Shown here piece after piece: positions 12,986 through 23,574 of a DNA stretch of 64,000 nucleotides. The DNA lies in contig JAFMSR010000017.1 of NCBI GenBank assembly GCA_022818135.1, positions 6,406,080-6,470,079 on the forward strand, written 5' to 3'. A program made the translations under genes and the position numbers. Numbering within the stretch: the first letter of the stretch is position 1; each line of letters starts with the position of its first letter. This stretch comes from Saxidomus purpurata. Taxonomy: Eukaryota > Mollusca > Bivalvia > Venerida > Veneridae. The notes beneath the pieces were generated by a model, which worked only from the letters and a program-made list of their open reading frames with translations, did no database searches and was not told where the DNA came from.

Positions 12986-13174
12986 AAAATTTTCTTTTGT
13001 ACCTTTTGCTTTCACTTATAAATTCACTTACACTGATAAATTGGTTGGAATACATGTATATGCCATTCTATTTCAACAATTAAACACATGCCATTTGAAA
13101 AAGAACGCGTGAAAATTGTGCGTATTTGTTCGAAAAAGTGCCAAATCATCCCTGTAAGTATAAAAAAATTCCCC

Positions 13175-13629
<455 letters not shown>

Positions 13630-14432
13630 TAATAATGATTAAAGCACTCGGAAAAGTAGGTGGAGTTCCGGACATGGAAGTAGCTCCTTCCGAATTTTCT
13701 AATTTACTCCCGCGCAAAAATAAAAAATAGAAATGGAAATAATATCAATATAAAAACACCAGTCGCATGAAAAAGATTTGTTTAAGAACCTGAATATTAT
13801 TTTTTATTGCGTCAAGTAAACCTTAGAATACCCTCACCTTGTTTTCCTTAAAAAAAGCCAAGAAATTCAGGATTAACAGTCATACAATGTTTTGATTACG
13901 GAAGACAAAAGTATGAATGAAAACGTTTACGTCATCACACTGACGTCATTACTCCACGTTAAAACGTTGTACAGTTCAAATTAACAGTACGCATTTAAAT
14001 CGATTGACTGTTTTGTTAGATTCTGAGTCTGACGTCTTCTGCATAATGTCAGTCAGGTATTTCTTTTTATATTTCATGTATTAGATGATTAAGATAAAAT
14101 AAGTTTGTATAATATAGTTATGTTTTATATCTTGAATGGTTGCCCGAATAGGGGAGTGAATTCCAACAGCTACTATTTATGCTGTTTTACACATTACCGC
14201 CGAACTGAAAAAAGGTCCGTAGTAGTTACGATAGTTTAAAAAAAATTGGCTTCTAAGAATCGAAATAATCTATGTCTTGGAGTGCTTTATCGAAATTGAA
14301 GCATTTCCCGTCGGTAATGTGCCTGCGTAATAACTCACTCGGGCTTCGCCCTCGTGAATTATTCCGCCAGGCACATCACCTCCGGGGAATGCTTCAATTT
14401 CGATAAAGCACACCAAGCCATAGATTATTTCT
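13630..14432 (-). repeat. CRE-bearing dispersed repeat, copy C (complete, inverted)
   Basis: Inverted copy of the complete unit at 10193-11018: body (13630-14172), linker, then the foldback module (about 14268-14430) with its CACTCGGGC...GCCCTCGTG centre. One CRE palindrome is intact at 13941-13948; the partner has decayed to TTACGTCA. Confidence 0.85.
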
Positions 14433-15919
14433 TAAATAAAATATAGATCTGAATCAGAAATATCTTCAAGTTTCAGTTGGTACCAAACACTAAGGTAGAC
14501 TAGAGAATTTTTATGTCATCCTTCTACCTTAAGGATCACTCGACGTCCGTCTGTACACTGTTTCCTCCAAACGACATCTCCTCTGACACCGTTTAACCAC
14601 GGTGTTGATGAAACTTTGAAGGAATGTTTCTTACATTCCATTCCAAGCAAATGAATAATGTGGTTGCTATGGCAACAAATATGAAAAAACTTTTAAAATC
14701 TTCTTCTCCATAACAGCATGACACAGAGCATATATATTTGTAGTGTGACAGTGCTTAGTGAACCTCTTTTAAGACTGTCCAAGCTACATCCCGGATCAAA
14801 ATTGGCCCACCAAGGTTGAAATATAGTATCCTATAAGAAAATGTAAGGCAAAGAGCTTGGATACTTGGTGCGTAGCATTGTGTGGTTTCCCTGTATCAGG
14901 TTTGTTAAAAGCGTGTACCTTGAGTCAAAAATTGACATTGCACAAGGGGTCACTTATTTTATAAAGACTTTTGTACATTGTAAGGAAATACTTTAAATAT
15001 ATTTCCAAAAACCATTACGCCCGTACCATAAAAGGTGTAGCATTGTTTAGTAGTCCTTTGTCAATATAGGGCTATAGTGTCCCTCTTGTTTGAATTTTCA
15101 ATATTTTAGAAGCTTCAATAGTACAAAGACGACTTATAACGTTTGAAATTTACAGATATAAGAGGTAAATTTGATTCATTGACAGAAATTCCGTTTTGAT
15201 AGTCCATTAAATCCAGCCACTTATCATACAAATATACTTCGAACTCACTGTTTCGGCATAGTTCAGTAAGAATGAAGTCAGGGAGTATTTTTGTCGGAAA
15301 CTTCTGCAGTAAATGTTAACTACAGCAGTTTAGCTATTTCAAGTTTTGGCAAGGACGTGTTTAGGACAAAATATTATATCTCTACTCTTTGGGATAATTA
15401 AAATCATCGTCCGAGCAGGAAAATGGCTTCAAACCCTGTTCTCTCAATATATTGTAACTTAACCCCCCTCCTTTGAACAAACTAGGTATTTTTATACTGG
15501 CGGTTGTTCTGTTACAGAATAACGATACACGCAGGTCGAATTATCTTGTAAAACAAGTATAATGTCAAAGGTCAAAATTAAGAATGTTTTTCTCTCCTTA
15601 GATGAAACGAAAATGCTCGATATCTATTGCCGATAAAAATGATTGACTTTCACGAGTTATCGCTAGCACAACGGAATGGCGCATGCGCAGTTTAGTCACA
15701 ACATAATCGCTACTGCATTTATTATCAGAATAAGTAATTTATCAATAGATACAATTTTAATTTGTAAAAAATGCGTTGAAAGGAATTTACACAGACTATA
15801 TAGTTATTACGATATTTAAATGGATATATTCTCGGGAGCTTTGATACTCTTCTATATTAACGGTATTTTCTTTCAATACATTTTTTGAGTAATTAATTTG
15901 TGCAATAATAAGGCTAATA
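14433..15919. other. No gene; dispersed repeat around 14540-15090
   Basis: The part beginning 'cgacgtccgtctgtacactg' and running to about 15090 has the character of a common bivalve dispersed repeat (short imperfect phrases about a mollusc-typical 'ctcctctgacacc' block). The remainder shows no exon. Confidence 0.4.
15678..15689. promoter_or_regulatory. NRF1-type palindrome
   Basis: GGCGCATGCGCA matches the NRF1 consensus core (GCGCATGCGC) exactly and stands out in AT-rich DNA. It lies about 850 bp upstream of the first visible exon of the antistasin-like gene, so it could mark that gene's promoter. One site without CpG context or a mapped transcript is weak evidence. Confidence 0.3.
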
Positions 15920-16135
15920 CACGGTGCCCGTAAAGCGATACATTTTTTTATTTCGTAATTACGAGATTTTTTCCAAAAAAAAAAAACTTTAAAAAATTTT
16001 TTTGTGAATAATATTTCGTCATGCATTTCGAAATAAAAACATTTCTTTTTTTTCGAAATATTGTTTCGTCAGGACGAAATGTATTTCGTAATTACGAAAT
16101 ACAAAAGTGTATCGCATGTCACTTTACGGGCGCCG
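15920..16135. mobile_element. TA-flanked MITE with TTTCGTAATTACGAAAT palindromes inside
   Basis: Terminal inverted repeats are CGGTGCCCGTAAAGCGATAC on the left and, imperfectly, the reverse of GTATCGCATGTCACTTTACG plus GGCGCCG on the right. A TA dinucleotide flanks each end. The inside is made of TTTCG...CGAAA palindromes, including a perfect TTTCGTAATTACGAAAT near 16084. Similar palindromes form an array at 39730-39964. Confidence 0.7.
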
Positions 16136-16526
16136 TACTTATAACTATTTGCATCTTGTTTCTTTTTGGACGGTTAATATATTTAAGTGAATTTTCACAG
16201 ATACATACATTTTGTTTGTTTGTACTGGGAGCATTTTTCACCAGAAACTATGACCAGTAAGAAAGTAACAGATTCGAAAAATGGAAGCATTACAGGATAG
16301 CACTGGATCTCACAAGTCTTCGAGAAATAACGATACTTTAAAATCACCATTCTCTTAATTAGCTAATTTTACTTAAGGGTGAACTTTAATCCTTAACTCC
16401 AGGTTCATAGTATACCAAAAGACAATTTCATATTAAGCTAATTTAACTTAAGGGTGGGCATTAATCCTTAACTCCAATAAACGTGCTAATTTGCTTGCTT
16501 GACATGCGGATCTGTTTTCTGTTCAG
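16136..16526. other. Upstream/intron sequence of the antistasin-like gene
   Basis: Contains a near-duplicate 'taatttaacttaagggtg' phrase (about 16363 and 16440). No signal-peptide exon ending in phase 1 was found here, so the true first exon lies further upstream or was missed. Confidence 0.35.
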
Positions 16527-16871
16527 CAATTAATGGGCAGGCAGGATGGAATCCATCTTCCATGTTGTCACGTGTGCCAGGACTCCACAATGTTGGCGGA
16601 ACAATGGCTTTCCCACAATTCCTTACAATGCGTATGGGCTATTCTTCCGACCGAAGTCAACAACCAGAGTGTCCGCGTGTAAGCAACGATTGTCCGAAAG
16701 ATTGCCGTAAAGCGGACCATAGGGGATGTCGTGTTTGTAACTGCAGTGAAGTAAAATCTTACCACAGTTCAGGATCATGTAGAGAACCACCTCCCTCATG
16801 TCCCGAGTCCTGTAGAAAACGTGACGACAAAGGGTGTAAAATATGTTCATGCAATAAAGGGTCATCTTCTG
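16527..16871 (+). CDS. Antistasin-like cysteine-rich secreted protein, internal exon (two domains)
   Basis: An acceptor (polypyrimidine then TTCAG) precedes 16527 and a donor G|GTAATA follows 16871. The 345-bp exon is open in one frame and is phase 1 at both ends. It encodes two cysteine modules with the spacing C-x6-C-x3-C-x7-C-x2-C-x-C (second half CRVCNC and CKICSC), close to the antistasin-type domain C...C...C...GC..C.C. This family includes leech antistasin (a factor Xa inhibitor) and various secreted protease inhibitors and matrix proteins. A protease-inhibitor role is inference only, since the reactive-site loop is not diagnostic. The signal-peptide exon was not found. The first 40 residues of the exon are non-cysteine linker. 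Confidence 0.6.
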
Positions 16872-17004
16872 GTAATACGTTTTCAAATTAGATATTTTGC
16901 AAGTAAATGTACGTTTTAAGCAAAACTATGCATATTCAATTAACAAAAATGTTATATATCAATCTCATTTATGTTCACTATGACAAAACAATTTTGTATA
17001 AATA

Positions 17005-17188
17005 CAGTAAACGCCGTATATAACGACTCCGGATATAGCGAAAATCCGGATATAAGGAACACATTTTCTCTGCCCATTTTTTACTTTATCTATGTTGTTG
17101 TGAAAATGATATATGGATATAACAAACTGCAGATATAAGGATCACATTTAAATGGACCCAAGGAATTCGTTATAAACGAAGTTTACTG
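17005..17188. mobile_element. 184-bp Tc1/mariner (pogo-type) MITE in the intron
   Basis: CAGTAAAC at the left end and GTTTACTG at the right end form perfect terminal inverted repeats, with more inverted text inside (CGTATATAACGA against TCGTTATAAACG). TA flanks both ends, as expected for target duplication by Tc1/mariner-type transposases. It has no coding capacity and sits inside the intron between the two antistasin-like exons. Confidence 0.85.
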
Positions 17189-17273
17189 TATACATTGTAA
17201 AATTGTTCTAGACAAGATCGCTTGATTCCTATTTACCTTACTGGTACCTATATTTTGAATAATGTTATCGCAG

Positions 17274-17432
17274 GATCTAACAGTTATTCAGCAGTATCAA
17301 GCTCCGCATACAAGAACTGCTACAGTATGATCACGTGTATGTTGTCCTGTCATAAAGGTTACACACTAGGAGCTGTCATAAACAGTCACGGCTGTCAAAC
17401 ATGTAACTGCATAGACGATCAAGAAAAGGGTG
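17274..17432 (+). CDS. Antistasin-like protein, next exon (third domain)
   Basis: Acceptor TTATCGCAG and a strong donor TG|GTAAGT bound a 159-bp exon. It is phase 1 at both ends and splices in frame onto 16871 (TCTG + GATCT gives Ser-Gly-Ser). It encodes one module with C-x5-C-x3-C-x14-C-x2-C-x-C spacing ending HGCQTCNC, closer to the antistasin consensus than the first two. Further exons probably lie in or beyond the N gap at 17552, so the protein is incomplete. Symmetric phase-1 exons allow this kind of gene to gain or lose domains without shifting frame. Confidence 0.65.
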
Positions 17433-17551
17433 GTAAGTCTTTCAGAACTTTTGCCGGACAACAAAATATACTTTCAGTTTCTTATATATGTATCTGTCTT
17501 TTATCTGCCAGAGACATCGCGACTGAGAAAAAGGCACACGTCTATAATATA

Positions 17552-18051
17552 NNNNNNNNNNNNNNNNNNNNNNNNNNNNNNNNNNNNNNNNNNNNNNNNN
17601 NNNNNNNNNNNNNNNNNNNNNNNNNNNNNNNNNNNNNNNNNNNNNNNNNNNNNNNNNNNNNNNNNNNNNNNNNNNNNNNNNNNNNNNNNNNNNNNNNNNN
17701 NNNNNNNNNNNNNNNNNNNNNNNNNNNNNNNNNNNNNNNNNNNNNNNNNNNNNNNNNNNNNNNNNNNNNNNNNNNNNNNNNNNNNNNNNNNNNNNNNNNN
17801 NNNNNNNNNNNNNNNNNNNNNNNNNNNNNNNNNNNNNNNNNNNNNNNNNNNNNNNNNNNNNNNNNNNNNNNNNNNNNNNNNNNNNNNNNNNNNNNNNNNN
17901 NNNNNNNNNNNNNNNNNNNNNNNNNNNNNNNNNNNNNNNNNNNNNNNNNNNNNNNNNNNNNNNNNNNNNNNNNNNNNNNNNNNNNNNNNNNNNNNNNNNN
18001 NNNNNNNNNNNNNNNNNNNNNNNNNNNNNNNNNNNNNNNNNNNNNNNNNNN
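17552..18051. other. Assembly gap, 500 N
   Basis: Exactly 500 N, a conventional placeholder for a gap of unknown size. It interrupts the 3' side of the antistasin-like gene (plus strand) and the 3' side of EGF gene A (minus strand), which converge here. Confidence 0.99.
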
Positions 18052-18394
18052 TACAGTTTATAATTCAAGCATGCAGGATCTACTGCGTTAAGCCAACTTG
18101 TCAGAAAGAAATGTATTCTACTCTGTGGGCGGGGTTATGTAAAAAGACACACGAATAGGGGGAGGATCACACTCTATTATTCAATCAAGATGATGTAGAC
18201 AACCACTTCTCATTGAATTCGATAATTGTAGTTCAGTTTTCTGTAATGTAGGTAAAAGAATACTTGTACCACTTCGTACTGCTAACAAGATGTGTAATGG
18301 CCACGTAGGTTCCTTCACTTGGCGAAACGGACTTAACTGATGCAATATGGAAAAATAAGGGCATGCAGCAAGTTATTTCCTTTATAATAGTTAC

Positions 18395-18517
18395 CTGTGC
18401 AAGTAGTTCCATCACCGGAATAGCCAGAATTACAGGCACATGTAAAACTACCAACAGTATTTGTACACGCTGCATTTGTGTCACAGTTGTCAGTGTTCGC
18501 AGTGCACTCATCCACAT
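18395..18517 (-). CDS. Calcium-binding EGF exon of gene A
   Basis: 123 bp, acceptor TTCTCTACTAG, donor ACAG|GTAACT, phase 1 at both ends. It encodes 41 residues opening DVDEC and continuing NTDNC...CTNTVGSFTCACNSGY, with six cysteines. This is the EGF_CA signature: D-x-D-E-C for calcium, plus the aromatic/Gly region. Intact, no stop. Confidence 0.9.
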
Positions 18518-18993
18518 CTAGTAGAGAAACAAATGTCATTCATAGGGATTTTTTTTCTACACATTAAACTCAAAGATTTTTTTCAAGTAATTTCGAGCTC
18601 TGTGAAAATATTATTCACCTTTGATAGCATAATTTTCACCACTGCCTGCTAGTATTCTTTTCAACATTCGTTTAATAGTACAGCTTATTTCGAAAGAATA
18701 TTTCGTGTTTTGATTATCGACAACATATAAAAATTAATATCTTTTCTGTGAATTGCATGTAACACATTTGAGACCCTTTCTACTGCAAGAAACACATTAT
18801 CAGATGGTCACCATAATGCTTATGAAATTATTTCAAAATATTCTACCTTGTTCAGTAATAAGGGCCTTATGAAGTCATTTGATTTATAAGCATTTTCACC
18901 GTTTAATGTTTAGAATGTATTACATTTTGTATTTCCATATGCTTCTCATACATAAACATTAAGGAATGGTTATGAAATTATGCTATTCCAAAC
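18518..18993. other. Intron of EGF gene A
   Basis: No exon or repeat unit recognised. It shows residual similarity to the intron 56860-57409 of gene B, in keeping with gene duplication. Confidence 0.5.
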
Positions 18994-19098
18994 CTGTTGA
19001 GCATGTTGCATCTGTGTACCCTGTACCTGTACATGTACAGGTGCCGCCCGCTTCACAAACTCCATTTATACAAGCGTCAGCTCCGCCGTTGTTACAGT
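18994..19098 (-). CDS. EGF exon of gene A
   Basis: 105 bp, phase 1 at both ends, donor ACAG|GTTTGG. The acceptor is a weak, non-pyrimidine CATGGAG. It encodes DCNNGGADACINGVC, then GGTCTCTGTGYTDATCSTG: a six-cysteine EGF-like module. It is three bases longer than its counterpart at 57410-57511. Confidence 0.8.
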
Positions 19099-19967
19099 CT
19101 CCATGAAATGAAAAAAATAACATTATGTGAAATTCATAAATCTCAATTTTACACATAAAGAGAAATTTGAACTTATCTTAAAATGAAGTAGCTGTCCGAT
19201 GTACAACTCAGTATTAATGGAAATTATCTCAAAATAGTAAATATAGTCTACAAATTTGATGCGGATAAATTTAGGACAAATATGCTTTAAAGATCTTAGT
19301 TACAACGGTGATCTGTACATTCGAAGTAATTAAACAATGTATTTGAATTCGTTTCCTGATAAAATGAGTTTAAGGTGATATTACGGTTCAAAGTGACCAT
19401 AACAATTTTAAATAAAACTTTAATCAGTGATTTATACTCCTATAATGATAAACATTGCCAAAGGAATAACCAAAAATTATTGATCTGTATAATAGTTTAA
19501 ATCACATTAGAAATAGAGAAAATCTGTAAAAGTATTTTTGACTATCCTGGTCAAAAATAAAAAGTCCACCTTTTTGGTTATGTATATCTTAGATTGTATC
19601 TGTCAATAACAGAAATATCTTGGTAAAACTTACTTCTTATATGTTTTTAAAGCATCCACTGTGTTTTCAGCATCGTTCTTGACTGTATCCAAATGTGTTT
19701 ATTTTGAAGGATAATATTACTTTAATACCTTTGCTTAATTAGCTATTACCGTAAAAATGATATACAATTTTGTGGAATGAGGAGCATTTAATATCGATAT
19801 TTGGGAAATCAATATAATACCTATACAACGAAATGGAGGATATAAAGATACTATTGCTATTGTAAGAAACTACTCAACTGTACTAATTTGCAAGGACGTG
19901 TATTATTATCTACTGAATTTCGTATTAATAATAACTAGTGTTAGGAGTTATAAGACACCTCGCTTAC
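19099..19967. other. First long intron of EGF gene A
   Basis: AT-rich, no exon or clear repeat found. Confidence 0.5.
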
Positions 19968-20028
19968 CTGCGTGAGAACTCCTTATTAACATAAAGGCAA
20001 CGAAGAGTACAGGGGAACAGGCTTTGAT
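19968..20028 (-). CDS. Signal-peptide exon of gene A, start codon changed to ATC
   Basis: 61 bp by alignment with gene B, donor CAG|GTAAGC. The predicted text is IKACSPVLFVAFMLIRSSHA, a typical hydrophobic signal segment ending in Ser-Ser-His-Ala, but the initiator is ATC. Gene B has ATG at the same place. See the gene-level entry. Confidence 0.7.
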
Positions 20029-20167
20029 GAAAAATGTGCCCTAAAAGTAATAAAGTCACTCACGTTAGGTGCATGATTAATAATATAATAACAATCATAT
20101 TTTAGATTAATATACATATTATAAACAGCAAGTCTTTGTATCAATCATCTTTTAGATATATATTGAT

Positions 20168-20316
20168 AAAAACGGAATAATATAATATTCTAGTCGGTTG
20201 ATCTGCGGGGTCGTATCATTTGAGTTGACTGTATAGCTGAGCCTCGAGTGTGAGCCTATTCAGCCAACGAGAACGATATACACGCAGATCATCCGACTGT
20301 TATAGTATTCCTTTTA
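20168..20316. repeat. Foldback element upstream of EGF gene A
   Basis: Imperfect inverted ends of about 35 bp ('agtcggttgatctgcg' against 'cgcagatcatccgact', extended by AT-rich arms) enclose a GCCTCGAGTGTGAGCC centre. Non-coding. Confidence 0.7.
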
Positions 20317-20448
20317 TCATATACCTTGACCGGACGTCATGTAAGATTTTATATGAATGTTAATGTGTGCCATAAATGACGTAAAATCAGCATAACTCGC
20401 TCGTTTGTATCACGTTTTGTATGACGTCCATGACGTCACATTAGTCTA

Positions 20449-20449
20449 C

Positions 20450-20485
<36 letters not shown>

Positions 20486-20486
20486 C

Positions 20487-20537
<51 letters not shown>

Positions 20538-20600
20538 TAATAATATCTTTATTTTTCCGAAGGTAATACATTAAGACAAACAACTTATATACAATGCGGC
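20449..20600 (-). repeat. LINE 3' tail with (AAT)n microsatellite
   Basis: (AAT)n at 20449-20540 is followed by 'atctttatttttccgaaggtaat'. On the minus strand this reads '..taccttcggaaaaataaagat(ATT)n', nearly the same as the 3' end of the truncated LINE at 8100-8158. A very short 5'-truncated insertion. Confidence 0.65.
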
Positions 20601-20627
20601 CTTCATAACAACAAAGAAATAGAGGAT

Positions 20628-20778
20628 AATTGATGGTTTCGGTGTAAGATCACGTTATTATTTCACCGAGTGGGCACGCAAAGTAATATTTTCACGAGTG
20701 GCGCAGCCACGAGTGAACAAAACAATTTTTGGTGTTCACGAGTGAAATTAACGTGATATTACACCGATACCAACAATT
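20628..20778. repeat. 151-bp foldback element with CACGAGTGGC centre
   Basis: Inverted ends 'aattgatggtttcggtgtaa' and 'ttacaccgataccaacaatt' with more pairing (gatcacgtta/taacgtgat). The centre is CACGAGTGGC-GCA-GCCACGAGTG near 20694-20716. Non-coding MITE-like element. Confidence 0.75.
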
Positions 20779-20910
20779 TTTCTGTTTATTTTATGATTAA
20801 AACTCTACTTTTATTGAGTTTGTTTCTATACAATATCGAAAATCGCGGGAAACGTCATCAGAACACATAGCGCAAATGACGTCATTTAAGCGGCAAGGTT
20901 TCCAGCATTA

Positions 20911-20916
20911 ATTACG
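20911..20916. repeat. Polinton target-site duplication, left
   Basis: ATTACG directly before the AGTAGG end; identical to 26845-26850. Confidence 0.9.
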
Positions 20917-21439
20917 AGTAGGTTGGAATTGAGTTCAATAGATACCTCACGGGAGGTAAAATACAGAAACCCTCCCAGGAGGTAAACTGTAACCCAACGT
21001 ACAAAGTACACTTGAACTTGAAGTATAGACTGACTCCATGTGTATACTGTAACGAATTTTATGGTTTAAATTACAGACACCTAGAGTACGCTTTGAAGTA
21101 CTCTTAAAATTCTTAATTAAAGTAGATGTTTATGTCTCATTAGCTCTTAAAATGTTTCATGTGTCATTAAACCCTAGTGTTATTATAAGATGATGCAATG
21201 ATGTTTTTATGAAATAAACACTTAACCAACTGTAAAAAAGATTATTATTGTGGATTGAACTGTCATAATGGAAGGATCTATAGATGGGGAGAATAGGTTT
21301 TTTTTTATATAGATAATAGGTTCAAATGAAGGAATTTTATTCTTGATAATAAAAAGCTAAATTATGTGAAGTACAATTTTTTTGGTGTTAAAACTTGAAA
21401 ACATCCAGAACAAATGACATAATAGTTGGAACTGTCATC

Positions 21440-21752
21440 ATGGAAAGATCAAATGATGAAGTGTTGAGAAATTATTACTTTAATTCTAAAAAGGCTGCTG
21501 CTTTTTCTGGTCCAAAAAAAACTTTTTCAAGTACTCAATAAGAAATACCCTGGAAAATTTTCTTTAAACTTTATAAAGCAATGGATCAATGAACAAGATG
21601 CATATGCCTTACAAAAGCCAAGAAGATATAAATTCAAGACCGCGCAAGTTAGAGTGGCGTCTATTGGAGAACAATTAGATGTGGATCTGTTATCCATGGC
21701 AAACCTGACTGAATATAATGATGGTGTGAGGTATTTGTTGTGGGCTCACTGA
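21440..21752 (+). pseudogene. Truncated Polinton integrase, left-arm copy
   Basis: Starts MERSNDEVLRNYYFNSKKAA, then SLNFIKQWINEQDAYALQK and a basic RRYKF segment. It then has DVDLLSMANL, NDGVRYLL, and ends WAH-stop. This resembles the N-terminal part of the retroviral-like integrase of Polintons (YF/Y..KKA..F, QDAY.L.KP, first catalytic Asp in the DL..M segment). The catalytic core beyond the first Asp is missing. An eighth A in an A-run near 21516-21526 shifts the frame in this copy. It cannot be active. Confidence 0.75.
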
Positions 21753-22730
21753 TGCTTAAAGTTAAGTACATAATTGCTTTATGATAGTCTCATTGCGACT
21801 TAGTATTATAAATAAATTCTGAAAGATGAATAACTTTATTTTGCACTACGTTATTCGTTTAACACAAGAAATGGCTAATAGTTTAAAGACTAAAGACAAC
21901 TATCGTAATAATTATGAGGAAAGATATTGAGAAACACTGAAATACGTTAGAAAATCAGTTGCAAAATGCAAATACGTCTGTTCGTTAAACATAAACTTAA
22001 TAAATATTGAATTCAAATCACGCGCCAGTAATCATTTATAACAGTCAGTGAACCACTTCTATCTGCTCTATTACACAGTCGTTTAGCTAATATGTTAATA
22101 TACATACATACAATAGTTTTTATAGCAGATTTATATTCTGTTTTGTTTTTACAGTATTTATTACATATGTGATGTTTATTTATTTAGATTTGATTTAAAA
22201 CTTTTAGCATATCCTTAGAACAACGTTTTTACAAATACACAAAGATGAACGCCTAAATAATTCTTTTATAGTGCAATAAGTGTAAAATGTAATGCAACAT
22301 CGATATTGTATATTTTGTTTTGCTTCCTAACTTATGTTAAAGAATTTATAATGTGTAAGCTATGGTATTTTTGATTTTGAGCTATATAATGTAAGGTCGC
22401 ATTATTTAGCATTTCAACTTATGCTTTTTATGAAGCCTGGTCACTTGATTAGTTACAATATGTGTAAATGTTAAAGATTGGTTTGAACAAGTTCCCTGTA
22501 ATGATAATATGTATGTAGATATCAATCCCTGGAGAACAGGGGGTGAAATTCTAAAACCTGTTTATGTTTAAATCATTCAAACTGTATTGCCAAAAAGGAG
22601 AGAAAATCACTTTTACCACATTCATTTACACAGGAACATTAATGTTTTTAACATGAGGAATTTGTTAAGTAGCAGAGAAATTTACTGAAAACTTAAACCG
22701 TTGTTTGATTGAAGTAAACATTAACATTAA

Positions 22731-22919
22731 TTATAAATGGAAACAAAAGTAGAAACTTTCATATTTCAGTGCACAAAATGTGGTTATTACTTTTTGTTTT
22801 GGAGAAACCTTTTGCATCATTTTCGAGTATGGCATACACAGGAATATTATTCCAACAAATGCGTATGCTATGAAGAAATATTTTAGGAAAGAAGAACATT
22901 TTTGAGTCATCTTAAACAT
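22731..22919 (-). CDS. 62-residue membrane mini-protein ORF, left-arm copy
   Basis: ATG-started frame with a hydrophobic stretch FLKYFFIAYAFVGIIFLCM followed by a basic segment KMMQKVSPKQK. It is conserved in the right arm (24710-24898) with one residue changed (Thr to Ala). One membrane span is predicted by eye. Expression and function are unknown; conservation may only reflect arm identity. Confidence 0.35.
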   Translation of the reverse strand: MFKMTQKCSSFLKYFFIAYAFVGIIFLCMPYSKMMQKVSPKQKVITTFCALKYESFYFCFHL

Positions 22920-23072
22920 AATCTAGGGACAAAACTGATGTAGAGCGGAGGACTTTAGAAGCCATAAAAATGTAAGCATGATAAATAAGTACAATATTAC
23001 AATACTTTGAGTTGATCGACATCTCAGTTACCAATTGGTATTGGAAGAGTTAAGACATAATTTTAAAAGGCG

Positions 23073-23339
23073 ATGGATATATTTAGAAAAACCGTTAAAT
23101 CAAGGAAGGGGACCTTTAAGAGGAACCGATCTCGTGACAGAAAAGATCCTTGGTCCGAAATGTATATACGCATGGTCATACCGTCGGCACAGACGACAGC
23201 TATAGCAAAGAGCATGTTGGAACGTCAGTCACCTGGGACTTTGTCTGAACTTGAGCGAACGAGGGCCTCAGAGGGCGTGAGGAGGGCCTCAGAGGGCGTT
23301 CGACTATCGATTGGATATGTGTGTTGGGGGGGGGTGTAA
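23073..23339 (+). pseudogene. Left-arm partial copy of the basic-protein gene
   Basis: The first 63 residues equal those of the intact gene at 24227-24556. At 23262 the frame leaves the arm and runs into a short duplicated 'gagggcctcagagggcgt' junction and a G9 run. It is a 3'-truncated copy made by the inverted duplication. Confidence 0.75.
23263..23335. repeat. Junction sequence with two copies of GAGGGCCTCAGAGGGCGT
   Basis: Immediately after the left arm ends, 'gagggcctcagagggcg' occurs twice in tandem (about 23261 and 23283), followed by a unique stretch and G9 at 23325-23335. These short repeats mark the breakpoint where arm and unique core were joined. Confidence 0.6.
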
Positions 23340-23574
23340 GAAAAACGTAAATTCTGTTTTAAGAGTACCATGTTTATTTTACTCGTACAACTACATTTAT
23401 TACTATTCTTTATATTACTGTTTTATTACATGATAAGTATTATCCGAATGATATGTCTTTAATCAGGAGATGTTCGTTACGTTGCTTCTCGTATATGAAG
23501 TAGTGAAACACTTAAAAATATTTCATAGTGTAGGTTTTCGCACACATATCACTGCAAAAGTTTTTGTGAGATCA

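Larger units (their letters stand above)
18395..20028 (-). pseudogene. EGF-domain gene A (possibly dead paralogue of gene B)
   Basis: Three minus-strand exons are recognisable: 19968-20028 (signal peptide), 18994-19098 (EGF) and 18395-18517 (calcium-binding EGF). All junctions are phase 1 and all splice sites are present. They match exons 57927-57987, 57410-57511 and 56737-56859 of gene B. In gene B the first exon begins ATG; the aligned codon here is ATC, with an in-frame TAG four codons upstream and the next in-frame Met only eight residues before the exon end. The TATAAAG of gene B is also changed. The EGF frames themselves are intact. The 3' end falls near the assembly gap. It is either a recent pseudogene, a gene with an unseen alternative first exon, or carries a base error. 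Confidence 0.65.
20917..23262 (+). repeat. Left inverted arm of the Polinton (2346 bp)
   Basis: Matches the reverse complement of 24367-26844 almost throughout. It lacks about 130 bp present in the right arm (around 25868-26000), retains 15 bp missing there in the integrase fragment, and has one extra A in an A-run that shifts the integrase frame. The match ends at 'gagcgaacga'. Confidence 0.9.

Noticed and set aside
17222..18158. ORFs running through the N block
   Set aside because: Frames kept open by 500 unknown bases carry no information. Only the antistasin-like exon before the gap was kept.
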